The notes beneath the pieces are model-generated. The model did not search any database and had not been told where the DNA came from. It saw only the letters and a list, made by a program, of their open reading frames with translations. A stretch of 64,000 nucleotides of DNA from Chitinophagales bacterium (GTDB lineage: Bacteria > Bacteroidota > Bacteroidia > Chitinophagales > Chitinophagaceae): NCBI GenBank assembly GCA_017303395.1, contig JAFLBN010000003.1, positions 124,001 to 188,000 of the forward strand. The letters are read 5' to 3'. Position 1 is the stretch's first letter; the number at the start of each line of letters is the position of its first letter. Made by a program: the position numbers and the translations under genes. This document shows, in pieces, positions 26,148 through 34,586 of this stretch.

Positions 26148-27395
26148 TTAAGGTATTCTGGCAATTTTTTCCATTATCAAATGATTATCTCCAAACCGGC
26201 ACAAGGCATCACAATGACAGCGGAGGTCTGAAAATGTGATATACTTGATTGGCACGTTATTGCTCTTGACTGATGGACGAAGCAACTGCATTTTCACGTC
26301 TTTTTCCCTATCGTCCGGGATGATCAGATAAAGCACTTCATCACCGTCTGCAATCGTATAACTCAAATCAGAGAGTCGCAATATACCAGAGTAAATACTA
26401 GTACTTTTTTCCACTTCAAAAGCGGCGATGACATTCCCGGTTCCTGACTCAAACCACAACACATCAATAAGTCTTACCGTGTTAAGGGTATCCCTATCAA
26501 GATCCAGTTCCGGAAATTCTTTCTTACACAAAAATGTAAAACTGTTTCCATCAAAAGAACGGGATTTATCATTCACGGCAGAGAAGACATCATACCCCAG
26601 CGATTTACCAATCTTCAGCAAATGATACTGCATTTCTGTATGCAGACTCTCTTCTGCCTTCTCCTGCACGACTTCAGCATGTCTTCTTTCCGTGAGTTTC
26701 TCCAGTTTCTTCCTGTCTGTTTCACTCAAATATTCGTCATCACCTAAAACCAGTTTCTGGGCTCCAATCTCAAATAACAGTCCTGCTATTGCTCCTAGAT
26801 CTGTAGACAAATCCTGCCGGCACTGCGTATTAGCGTCCATAATTACCTCCCTGAGTTTGAGGTATTCCGACCAACTGCCAAGTTTCTTTTTGTCTTTGAA
26901 CAAAAAATTGAACCCATTAATTATTGCGGTATTAAAAGGAGGAATAATTGTCGGGTGCAAGAAATATAAAATGCTTGCAACTGCCGGTCCCAGTCCTTTA
27001 ATCTTCCGCGCATCCAAGCGAATAATCTCCCGGATAATCGTGTCTTCATTTTTCGCGTTTAGACAGCATTCCAGGAACTGACCAAAAGCTTTTTTGTTTT
27101 CCTGGTTCTCATAGATGTCCGGAATGCGCAATTTGGGCTTCCAGTAAAACGGATGTGCCGCTCCTTCAAAGATCTGTTTCTGTTCCGTAATGCAATTCAG
27201 GACAAATTCCAGAGACGAACCCTTAAAGTCATTCCCAAACTTCTCTTCCTTAATCTCGCTAACCACCAATTGCACTCCACGCCGTATAGACCTGAAAGCT
27301 TTCAACCTTTCTTCATTGTTAATGAACCAGGTGTGGTAAACACTTTCTCTGTCATCTTTATACTGTCTGATGATATTGGTCAGGGTGGTTTGCAT
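26148..27395 (-). CDS. Putative PD-(D/E)XK nuclease with helix-hairpin-helix-like N-terminal domain
   Basis: A 415-residue cytosolic protein that I do not recognise as a named family. The middle of the N-terminal half (residues about 131-160, KIKGLGPAVASILYFLHP) resembles a DNA-binding helix-hairpin-helix as in DNA glycosylase-like proteins. A charged coiled segment follows (225-255). The C-terminal part (about 255-395) has D311 in RLIDVLWFE and E327-x-E329-K330 in AAFEVEKSTSIYSGI, the spacing of a PD-(D/E)XK nuclease core. This points to a solitary DNA-cutting or defence enzyme. No methyltransferase or partner gene is adjacent. Its place in a copper region may simply reflect a gene-exchange hot spot. 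Confidence 0.5.
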   Translation of the reverse strand: MQTTLTNIIRQYKDDRESVYHTWFINNEERLKAFRSIRRGVQLVVSEIKEEKFGNDFKGSSLEFVLNCITEQKQIFEGAAHPFYWKPKLRIPDIYENQENKKAFGQFLECCLNAKNEDTIIREIIRLDARKIKGLGPAVASILYFLHPTIIPPFNTAIINGFNFLFKDKKKLGSWSEYLKLREVIMDANTQCRQDLSTDLGAIAGLLFEIGAQKLVLGDDEYLSETDRKKLEKLTERRHAEVVQEKAEESLHTEMQYHLLKIGKSLGYDVFSAVNDKSRSFDGNSFTFLCKKEFPELDLDRDTLNTVRLIDVLWFESGTGNVIAAFEVEKSTSIYSGILRLSDLSYTIADGDEVLYLIIPDDREKDVKMQLLRPSVKSNNVPIKYITFSDLRCHCDALCRFGDNHLIMEKIARIP

Positions 27396-27446
27396 GCAGT
27401 AGATTTTATACGATAAAAATCGTCAAAAATCTACTCATTCCGAAAC

Positions 27447-27570
27447 TCAGGCAGCCATTTTTTCACATTCTTTCGCACATTCCAGCAGGCTTCAGCACAT
27501 AGCTTACCACTCCACATGCTGTTGACATACTACTACACATTTCACAGAGGCCTCAAGACACTGTCGTATA
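27447..27570 (-). pseudogene. Relic of a Cys-rich four-helix-bundle copper-binding protein (DUF326-like)
   Basis: In this stretch the minus strand gives, in different frames, QCLEASVKC, then CEMCSSMSTACG, then CAEACW, then LECAKECEKMAA followed by a stop at 27447-27449. The pattern C-x2-A-x-A-C and CAxECxKM at the C-terminus is that of DUF326/Csp-like copper-storage proteins, whose intact form has about 110-120 residues. Only about 40 codons remain, broken by several frame changes, directly after the DUF305 gene. I take it as the decayed end of a lost copper-storage gene. Confidence 0.45.
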
Positions 27571-27577
27571 GTTCATC

Positions 27578-28192
27578 TTAATCGTTACCTGCATTTAACC
27601 ATGTACGCAACTCTGATATCTCTTTTGTCTGATCGTCCTTCATCGTTTGAGCCATATCTTTCATCATGGCTACCTGACCGTATTGTATTTCTGCATTAGC
27701 CATATCAATAGCACTTTGGTGGTGAATAATCATCAGGTGTACAAAATCATGATCGGTTTTACCGCTTAACTTCTGTGCATCCGCATCCGTGTCCATTTTT
27801 TTCATAGCCGCATTAGAGGCGTCCATAAATGGCTGACTCATGCCGGCCGCCGTATGAGCCATCATGAAACTGTCCAGCATGGCAATTTCCTTGGCCTGGG
27901 CATCCTTCATTTTTTGTGCCATACTTTTAATCATGGCATCACTGCCATTGGCCAATTCCATATTAGCCATATTGATAGCTCCCTGATGATGCCTTTTCAT
28001 AATCATTGCGAAATCATGATCCGGATCCATGGTCATTTTCAATGCTGACATGTCAGCACTCATCGAATGCATTGATTTCATCATGTTGCTGCTATGATTA
28101 TCATACCCAGTGACATTGGGTCCTTGTTCTTTTCTACATGATACTGCTGTGATCATTACACCTGCAATCAGTACTAAAATCAGTTTCTTCAT
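27578..28192 (-). CDS. DUF305 domain lipoprotein
   Basis: A 204-residue lipoprotein (MKKLILVLIAGVMITAVSC) with a duplicated ferritin-like DUF305 fold. Each repeat has a HDFxxxMxxHHQxAIxMA motif: HDFAMIMKRHHQGAINMAN and HDFVHLMIIHHQSAIDMAN. Met-rich stretches (SSNMMKSMHSMSADMSALKM) precede it. The histidines and methionines are well placed for Cu(I) or Ag(I) binding; the family is frequent in copper clusters but its biochemistry is not settled. It lies after the CopZ-like gene, with a gap of about 100 bases. Confidence 0.85.
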   Translation of the reverse strand: MKKLILVLIAGVMITAVSCRKEQGPNVTGYDNHSSNMMKSMHSMSADMSALKMTMDPDHDFAMIMKRHHQGAINMANMELANGSDAMIKSMAQKMKDAQAKEIAMLDSFMMAHTAAGMSQPFMDASNAAMKKMDTDADAQKLSGKTDHDFVHLMIIHHQSAIDMANAEIQYGQVAMMKDMAQTMKDDQTKEISELRTWLNAGND

Positions 28193-28296
28193 ATTCTACT
28201 CCTTTTGTTATAGCTGCCTAAAAACAATGCCATGAACGCTATCTACAGCATTGCTTTAAAAAATATTTTCTCAACCAATACAACATCTTCTTCATA

Positions 28297-28515
28297 CTAA
28301 TCAATGCTGTCAATTTTAAAGCCGGCTTTTTCTACAACCTGTGTGATTTGGTCAGCTTTAAGTGTTTCATCTTCAGTCTCTACTGTCAATACTTTATCAG
28401 GGCTAGCTGTATCTACTTTCCAGCCTTTGATCTCTTCCAATTGATTCAGGTGCGGCGTTACTGAATTTATACAGCCGCTACAATTAATGTTCGTCTTAAA
28501 TCTCAATGTTTTCAT
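28297..28515 (-). CDS. CopZ-like HMA copper chaperone
   Basis: A 72-residue cytosolic HMA-domain protein (ferredoxin-like fold). The metal site is INCSGCINSV, with Cys12 and Cys15, in place of the usual M-x-C-x2-C: the Met is replaced by Asn11's neighbour Ile10. The rest (VEKAGFKIDSID at the end) fits the fold. It should carry Cu(I) to the CopA pump encoded 65 bases upstream. It could also be a separate regulator of copper pools. Confidence 0.85.
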   Translation of the reverse strand: MKTLRFKTNINCSGCINSVTPHLNQLEEIKGWKVDTASPDKVLTVETEDETLKADQITQVVEKAGFKIDSID

Positions 28516-28579
28516 TATTCACTTTTTACAAATTTCCTAATAAGGCGCGAGCCTGTTGTTACATAATTACATTTATTGT

Positions 28580-31000
28580 TTACAAGATTTTAGTGTACTT
28601 CAGTCGTAAGCTGTTAGAAACGACTGATACTGAACTTAATGCCATCGCGGCTCCCGCAATCATTGGGCTAAGCAAAAATCCATTGACCGGATAAAGGATT
28701 CCGGCGGCTAATGGGATACCGATCAAGTTATAGATGAACGCCCAAAATAGGTTTTGACGGATCACACGAACGGTATTCCGGGAAAGTGTAATTGCTTTCG
28801 GTATACTCATCAAATCAGAAGATATCAGTGTCATTTTAGCTACATCCATAGCTATCTCAGTGCCTTTACCCATTGCGATACTGATATCAGCCTGTGCAAG
28901 GGCGTGGCTATCATTGATACCATCTCCCACCATCCCTACGACAATCCCATCCTTTTGCAAGTTTTTTATAAAATTTGCTTTATCCGCAGGCAGTGCTTCC
29001 GCCCGGAATGTTGTTATTCCTACTTGTGTGGAAACGGCCAATGCTGTTTGCATGTTGTCACCAGTGATCATGTAAGGTGTAATACCCATGTTGTGAAGTA
29101 GGCTTATTGCTGCAGCAGCTGTAGGCTTAATTTTATCTGCGATAGCTATCATAGCAAGTACCTGCGTAGCATCAGCAAACCAGATCACGGTACTGGCTTT
29201 GTCCAGCCATTCCTTTGCCTGCATTTCCAGCTCTGCAGGAATTGCTAGACTTTGAGATTGAATGTACCGGCCGCTTCCTGCATAATAGCGTTGTCCATTA
29301 AAAATAGCAGTTACACCTTTCCCAGTTTCACTTCCAAATTGCTCAATTGACGCTTTTGTTACGGATTGAGCTTCCAAATATCTTACAATAGATTCACCAA
29401 GCGGGTGTTCGGATTGAGCTTCCAATGCATGAAGTATGCGGGATAATGTGGCCTCATATTCTGTGTTCCTCCATAGAATAGCGGAAACATTGGGTTTACC
29501 CTCTGTAATCGTTCCGGTCTTATCAAGAATAATACTATCCATTTTATAAGCTCTTTCTAAACTCTCTGCATCTTTGATCAGAATGCCATGTTCAGCTCCT
29601 TTCCCTACACCAACCATAATCGCTGTAGGTGTTGCCAGGCCCAATGCACAGGGACATGCAATTACCAACACTGTAACCATGGCCATTAGCCCTTGAGTGA
29701 AGCCATTTTCCCCTCCCAACACAATCCATAGTATCATGGTTAAGACTGCGATACCAATTACCACCGGCACAAAGACGCCTGCGATTTTATCCACCAGTTT
29801 TTGTACCGGGGCTTTGCTCCCTTGCGCATCCTGCACAGCTTTGACAATTTGTGCCAGTATCGTGTCTGCACCAATTTTTTCTGCCCGGAAGAGAAGGCTG
29901 CCTTTCTGATTTATCGTTCCAGAAAATACTTTGGTGCCTTTTTCTTTGAGTACAGGTATCGGTTCTCCTGTGATCATACTTTCGTCGACATACGAAATGC
30001 CTGCATCCACTTCACCATCAACAGCAATTTTCTCGCCTGGCTTCACAAGCAAAATGTCACCGGTTTTCACATTTGCAATGGGAATGGTTTTTTCCTCTTC
30101 ATCATAGATTACAGTCACCATTTTAGGTTGTAGACCCATCAGTTTTTTTATAGCTGAAGAAGTATTGTTCTTAGCCCTTTCCTCCAACATCTTACCCAAC
30201 AGAATGAAAGCAATAACAACAGACGCTGCTTCAAAATAGACATGTGCGTGAAGCCCTCTTTTATGCCAGAACTGTGGATAGACAGTGTTGAATACACTGA
30301 ACAAATAAGCGATCCCGGTGCTCATCGCCACCAGTGTATCCATATTCGCAGAGCGATGCTTCAGTTGTCTCCAGGCATTAATAAAAAACTGCTTACCGAA
30401 TATCAGGATCACAGGTGTAGCCAATGCCCACATAATGAAATTCGCATAAGGCATATTCATGAAGAACATACCAATTACAACTAAGGGTAATGAAAATGCG
30501 ATAGAGAACAACGTACGTCTTCGCAGACTGGCAGTATGAGCAACTTGCAGGGCTTCCAACTGACCTGCGGCAGCATCACTTTCATCAATGATAAGATCGT
30601 AACCAACGGACTGGATCACTTTCCTAAATGTTTCAGGTTCGATTGCCCCGGGAATATATTCCACTTGAGCGCTGCCATTGGCATAATTGACCCCTGCCTG
30701 TATAATGCCTAGTTGTGCTTTAAGCATACTCTCCACGCTTGAAGCACAGGAAGCACATGTCATACCTGTAACGGGATAATTTTTTCGGATGGTGTCCACA
30801 TTGTATCCTATCTCTCTGATAGCTGCTATCGCCTTTCCCAGGACTTCTTCAGGCTGATCAGTTTGGATGATAGCCCTGTTATTATTCAGTTCTACTTTAT
30901 GGGATTGAATCCCTGTAATCTTATCTAGTTCCTTATCAACGATCATTGCACCATGCTCACTTCCAACATTTGTCAATGGCAACAAGAATATATCTTTCAT
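28580..31000 (-). CDS. copA: CopA-type copper-exporting P1B-ATPase (CPC motif)
   Basis: An 806-residue inner-membrane pump that exports Cu(I). Two N-terminal HMA-like domains are seen: the first (residues 1-70) has lost its CxxC, the second has GMTCASC with Cys82 and Cys85. The TM motif is ACPCALG, typical of P1B-1 pumps for Cu(I)/Ag(I). TGEP, DKTGTIT and VGDGINDSHALA are intact. The gene lies in a minus-strand block after the HMA-AraC regulator and the Ntn-hydrolase-like gene, and just before the chaperone gene at 28297, which is a classic copper-homeostasis arrangement. Confidence 0.93.
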   Translation of the reverse strand: MKDIFLLPLTNVGSEHGAMIVDKELDKITGIQSHKVELNNNRAIIQTDQPEEVLGKAIAAIREIGYNVDTIRKNYPVTGMTCASCASSVESMLKAQLGIIQAGVNYANGSAQVEYIPGAIEPETFRKVIQSVGYDLIIDESDAAAGQLEALQVAHTASLRRRTLFSIAFSLPLVVIGMFFMNMPYANFIMWALATPVILIFGKQFFINAWRQLKHRSANMDTLVAMSTGIAYLFSVFNTVYPQFWHKRGLHAHVYFEAASVVIAFILLGKMLEERAKNNTSSAIKKLMGLQPKMVTVIYDEEEKTIPIANVKTGDILLVKPGEKIAVDGEVDAGISYVDESMITGEPIPVLKEKGTKVFSGTINQKGSLLFRAEKIGADTILAQIVKAVQDAQGSKAPVQKLVDKIAGVFVPVVIGIAVLTMILWIVLGGENGFTQGLMAMVTVLVIACPCALGLATPTAIMVGVGKGAEHGILIKDAESLERAYKMDSIILDKTGTITEGKPNVSAILWRNTEYEATLSRILHALEAQSEHPLGESIVRYLEAQSVTKASIEQFGSETGKGVTAIFNGQRYYAGSGRYIQSQSLAIPAELEMQAKEWLDKASTVIWFADATQVLAMIAIADKIKPTAAAAISLLHNMGITPYMITGDNMQTALAVSTQVGITTFRAEALPADKANFIKNLQKDGIVVGMVGDGINDSHALAQADISIAMGKGTEIAMDVAKMTLISSDLMSIPKAITLSRNTVRVIRQNLFWAFIYNLIGIPLAAGILYPVNGFLLSPMIAGAAMALSSVSVVSNSLRLKYTKIL

Positions 31001-31071
31001 AAATCAGCTCTTTGCAGAAACAAAGCTACCTCCCTACTATTGATCGATTGTTACACTATTACAGAAATGAA

Positions 31072-31896
31072 TTACAAAATTTCTCCGTCCAGGTTTTTAC
31101 GCCAGATTTCATCAATGTCTTTCTGGAAAGGCATGATATAGTTATAGCTGACAAGAAATCCATCTGCCTCCTGCTCAAATTCATCTTTGTGCCAGTTAAT
31201 GCCTCTTAACATATTGACATATTCTTTCAGCGAGCCGTCTTCGTTCAGCTCATAATCCTGCACACCCAATATTTCAAAGTTTAAATAATCATCAAATTTG
31301 CCGAATTGCCCGCTTCCGCCTACAGTTAGAGAACGTTTTTCCTGTACCACTTTGCGTATAATCTGTAATGGATTGAAGTGGGGATTTTTATCAGCGACGT
31401 CCGCGGCAGCTTTTGTGCCGCTACCGAAAAAAGACATACCATTTTCCGTCAGGATCTCGCTAAACTTCGGCACAATTGGATAAGCCGATGTGTCACAAGT
31501 AAAATAAAAGGTACGGATACCTGTGTTAAGCGGACAATACCCAGTAAGTATGAGTTCGCAAAGCCCTTTCTCCCTTAAAATAGCGCCAAGGTCAAGTGCC
31601 GCTTTTCGATAGATCTTCATGACCATTTTTGCTATGCCTTCCATGGAAAAATCAGTATAGCCCGGAATAAATTGCAGGTGCTGCAAAATTTCATACACCG
31701 CTTCCTTAACTGTATATGCATTAATCGTGCTACCTACCACCGCAAGACCTATGCGATGATCATAATAACATTGAGCCTTATGGGTTTCTGAATCCGTAGG
31801 GCCATATACTTTTACCGGCACAGCGAATATCTTGATTCCATAGTCGATAGACTGCCCATCTGCAAAGCTAATTCGCGAGTCAGAAGACAATGACAC
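31072..31896 (-). CDS. Predicted Ntn-hydrolase-fold (proteasome-like) protein, 5' end cut by an in-frame stop
   Basis: The open frame of 274 codons begins at a GTG directly after TAA at 31897-31899. Eleven in-frame codons upstream of that TAA begin at an ATG (30 bases in at 31932) and read MTLVVAHRVNS, and the sequence resumes as SLSSDSRISFADG. MT-[L/I]-[V/I]-A followed by SDSR is the N-terminal pattern of proteasome-beta-like Ntn hydrolases, whose Thr2 is the nucleophile. So the intact gene was probably 31072-31932. Later segments (GLAVVGSTINAYTVKEAV, FFGSGTKAAADVA) also fit that fold. Family assignment is from memory, not a search. It lies one base after the AraC stop and before copA. Confidence 0.55.
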   Translation of the reverse strand: MSLSSDSRISFADGQSIDYGIKIFAVPVKVYGPTDSETHKAQCYYDHRIGLAVVGSTINAYTVKEAVYEILQHLQFIPGYTDFSMEGIAKMVMKIYRKAALDLGAILREKGLCELILTGYCPLNTGIRTFYFTCDTSAYPIVPKFSEILTENGMSFFGSGTKAAADVADKNPHFNPLQIIRKVVQEKRSLTVGGSGQFGKFDDYLNFEILGVQDYELNEDGSLKEYVNMLRGINWHKDEFEQEADGFLVSYNYIMPFQKDIDEIWRKNLDGEIL

Positions 31897-31933
31897 TTAA
31901 CTATTTACCCTATGTGCGACTACTAATGTCATG

Positions 31934-32326
31934 TCAGCTATTTTTTGCGATTTTATCTAAAGATTGTCTTGGATTACTATCCGCCTTTTTAAAGTCTGAA
32001 GGGGTCATGCCGGTTATTTTTTTGAATTGTCCACTTAAGGCCGCAACACTGCTATAAGCAAGTTGCCAAGCAATTTCGCTTAATGTAAGCTCTCCGTAAG
32101 ATAACAGCTCTTTTACCCTTTCAATTTTCTGTTGAATGGTAAAGTGTTCGATCGTCATACCGGTCTCTTCAGAAAAGAGTTTACTCAGATAGGGATAATC
32201 GACGTTCAGCTGTTGTGTAAGATATTCGCTATATTTTACTTTGCTGTCGCTGTTTTGTCGATGTACAAGCTCAATAATCGACAATTTTATTTGTTCTGTA
32301 ATTTTTTTTCTTCGGTCATCAATAAT
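31934..32326 (-). CDS. AraC-type HTH transcription regulator, C-terminal portion of a split HMA-AraC gene
   Basis: An AraC-type DNA-binding domain of about 116-130 residues. LSYGELTLSEIAWQLAYSS is the first helix-turn-helix and GQFKKITGMTPSDFKK the second. In Bacteroidota such regulators usually carry an N-terminal HMA-like copper sensor in the same chain, with 'GF-E-L-IDD' at the join. Here the same frame reads up to GF, then TAG at 32327-32329, then IIDDRRKKITEQ. The next possible start codons are ATT or TTG (TTG at 32284). So either it is produced separately by a weak start or it is a nonsense-mutated gene. It would control the copper block downstream. Confidence 0.75.
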   Translation of the reverse strand: MIDDRRKKITEQIKLSIIELVHRQNSDSKVKYSEYLTQQLNVDYPYLSKLFSEETGMTIEHFTIQQKIERVKELLSYGELTLSEIAWQLAYSSVAALSGQFKKITGMTPSDFKKADSNPRQSLDKIAKNS

Positions 32327-32509
32327 CTAAAAACCTACTTCCGCTAATGCCGTTGCAATCTCGTTTAATTGAGATGCATTTATCGTTTGTTCCTGAATAG
32401 ACACCTTACCCAAATCTATTTGCAGGACATGGAGCCCGGCTTTCTGCAACTCCTCTTTAACCACTATCTTACAACGGTCACAGACCATGTTCTTTATATA
32501 CAACTCCAT
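32327..32509 (-). CDS. HMA-like copper sensor, N-terminal portion of a split HMA-AraC gene
   Basis: The 60-residue peptide begins MELYIKNMVCDRCK, with Cys10 and Cys13 as the metal site. It is typical of the N-terminus of Bacteroidota HMA-AraC regulators, which sense metal. It ends with ALAEVGF at the amber stop 32327-32329, and the AraC half continues in the same frame. On its own it could still bind copper. Alone it would be an unusual peptide, so a single interrupted gene of about 190 codons is the best reading. Confidence 0.7.
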   Translation of the reverse strand: MELYIKNMVCDRCKIVVKEELQKAGLHVLQIDLGKVSIQEQTINASQLNEIATALAEVGF

Positions 32510-32517
32510 TTATTCCC

Positions 32518-34560
32518 TTACTGTTTAAATAGCTTTCCTGTTTTCTCGATCTTCCCCATATTCATTATTTTATAGAAATAAAGACCTTGTCTCAACTCGT
32601 GCATATTCACGTTCTCTTTATTTGCTTTTAATATCTGGCTATATACGATACGGCCCATCATGTCGGAAATATCGAGGGAATATTGTTCCGAATTTGCAGG
32701 TAGTTCTATTGTCAATATTTCTTTTACAGGATTTGGATAAATGCGTATGTCATTACCCATCATATTTTCTTCACCCACCCTAAGTGACCATAACCCAACG
32801 GAAATATTATCCAGGTAAAGATTGTTACCCCCATCAGTCGTATTGACAAACTTAATAATAACGCTCTTTTTTGAAGCATATGCACCTAGATTAATGCGGG
32901 TAGTCTTCCAAACCGTAGTGTTATCGGGAATGTATGGTGTTGTTTGTGTTGGACCCGTCGCCAGCGAAGCACCAGATTTGTTGAACAATGTATTCCAAGT
33001 AACGCCACAATCACTTGTAGCCAGCACAGTTAGATCATCAGAATAATTAGCATCACTACGAGCATAAGCCCAGTAGAAATATAAAGATGCATCACCACCC
33101 AAGGACGTGAAGTCAAAGGCAGGTAACACAAGCGCATCTGATTGTCCATAATTGGTATTAATAAGATTATTGATCTTTGCTGATCCTCCTCCTGCAAATG
33201 CTTTGGCCTGCGTGTCGCGTTGCCAGGTGATCCCATTATCTGGATTATCAACAATTATTCCTTTATCAGGGAACATTGTATTCTCAAAATCTTCGTAAAA
33301 TGGCAACCCTTGTCCAACAGGCTGAAGTGTAACATTAATATAATTGGTTAAAGTCAACGTATCAGAGCTAGAAACATTGTTTGCAATCAGCGTTATCGAA
33401 TATATGCCCGGTGTGCTGTAATTGACTACCGGGTTTGTGGCAGTAGAACTACTGGGCGTTCCTCCAGGGAACAACCAGATAAAGCTGGTCGGATCATTTT
33501 GGGATCTATTGTAAAAAGTAACGCCTCCATCAGTACATACATTTTGGTTAAGTGACATAAAGTCTGCAATAACTTTGCATGTAGGGCTTACAAAGCCACT
33601 ATCGCAACCTGTGCTATCAATATTCCATTGCGTCCATATATCTTTCCGCAAGCTTGCCAGAACAGCATGCATTCTATTTTTTTGCCCCAATGTAAAAATG
33701 CTTTTACAAGCATCGTCTGTGTAATCAAGATAATTCGCCACCTGATCAGGATAACTATCGTTCGTACATGAATTGATATTCGGGCAACCAAAATTAGGTG
33801 CTGTTACGGGTGGTGTATCACAGATATTGTCTCCTGAATTGCAGGTATCAGCACCCCCGCAACCATTCTGAAAAGTATGATATAAACCAAACCAGTGACC
33901 AATTTCATGGGTAGTCGTACGCCCGAGGCCACCTGAGGCAGTACCTGTATTACCAAAATAACTATGACGTACAACAATGCCATCTTCATCTGGTGGGCCG
34001 CCGGGAAATGACGAATAACCCAGAATCCCACTACCACTATTGATATCTTTAACAACGTACATATTCAGGTAACGTGTGTTATCCCAATAGCTAAGCTGTT
34101 TTAACATACTACGCTGAAAAGTCTGGTGATTAGTCAACGTACTTTGTATCCTGACAATCCCGTTTGTACATTTACCGTCTGGTGTTTTTTTTGCCAGGCA
34201 AAATTCGATTTCCGCATCTACGCCATTTCCAAATCCAGGGCTTCCTGCTTTTCGTCTAAAGTCCTCGTTAAGTATATCTATTTGACTTTGTATCTGTGCA
34301 TTGGAGATATTTTCTGTACCACCATTATGGATCACGTGTACAACCACAGGTATGATCTTGAGATTAGGCAAATGTGACGCGTGCATAGCATTCGTCTGAT
34401 TTGGCGCACCAAGTTGAAGTTGCTGTTGAATCTTTCGCTCTGTAGCAGCAATCTGCTCCCGATGACTACGTTGATAGACATCAAAATAACAAGGTTCTGA
34501 CTGTTGCGCAGCAACGTCCGTAACAGCAAATAATGCCATTAAAAATGCAAGGATTTTCAT
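32518..34560 (-). CDS. Secreted M43 (pappalysin-like) metalloprotease with PKD domain and T9SS sorting domain
   Basis: A 680-residue secreted protease. A signal peptide (1-19) is followed by a propeptide and the zinc site HEIGHWFGLYH (residues 218-228), the HExxHxxGxxH motif of metzincins, with a Met-turn region further on (CTNDSYPD, QKNRMHAV). A PKD-like domain follows (FIWLFPGGTPSSSTATNPVV), then a beta-rich carbohydrate- or protein-binding part and a C-terminal T9SS sorting domain (IRIYPNPVKEILTIEL). It starts the run of extracellular proteins on the minus strand. Its link to copper is by position only. Confidence 0.88.
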   Translation of the reverse strand: MKILAFLMALFAVTDVAAQQSEPCYFDVYQRSHREQIAATERKIQQQLQLGAPNQTNAMHASHLPNLKIIPVVVHVIHNGGTENISNAQIQSQIDILNEDFRRKAGSPGFGNGVDAEIEFCLAKKTPDGKCTNGIVRIQSTLTNHQTFQRSMLKQLSYWDNTRYLNMYVVKDINSGSGILGYSSFPGGPPDEDGIVVRHSYFGNTGTASGGLGRTTTHEIGHWFGLYHTFQNGCGGADTCNSGDNICDTPPVTAPNFGCPNINSCTNDSYPDQVANYLDYTDDACKSIFTLGQKNRMHAVLASLRKDIWTQWNIDSTGCDSGFVSPTCKVIADFMSLNQNVCTDGGVTFYNRSQNDPTSFIWLFPGGTPSSSTATNPVVNYSTPGIYSITLIANNVSSSDTLTLTNYINVTLQPVGQGLPFYEDFENTMFPDKGIIVDNPDNGITWQRDTQAKAFAGGGSAKINNLINTNYGQSDALVLPAFDFTSLGGDASLYFYWAYARSDANYSDDLTVLATSDCGVTWNTLFNKSGASLATGPTQTTPYIPDNTTVWKTTRINLGAYASKKSVIIKFVNTTDGGNNLYLDNISVGLWSLRVGEENMMGNDIRIYPNPVKEILTIELPANSEQYSLDISDMMGRIVYSQILKANKENVNMHELRQGLYFYKIMNMGKIEKTGKLFKQ

Positions 34561-34586
34561 TTAATATGTATTTCTTCTATAAAAAA

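Noticed and set aside
31897..32329. Stop codon reassignment (TAG or TAA read as an amino acid)
   Set aside because: Other genes in the window end normally at TAG and TAA, and extension past them adds no family sequence, so global recoding is not supported.
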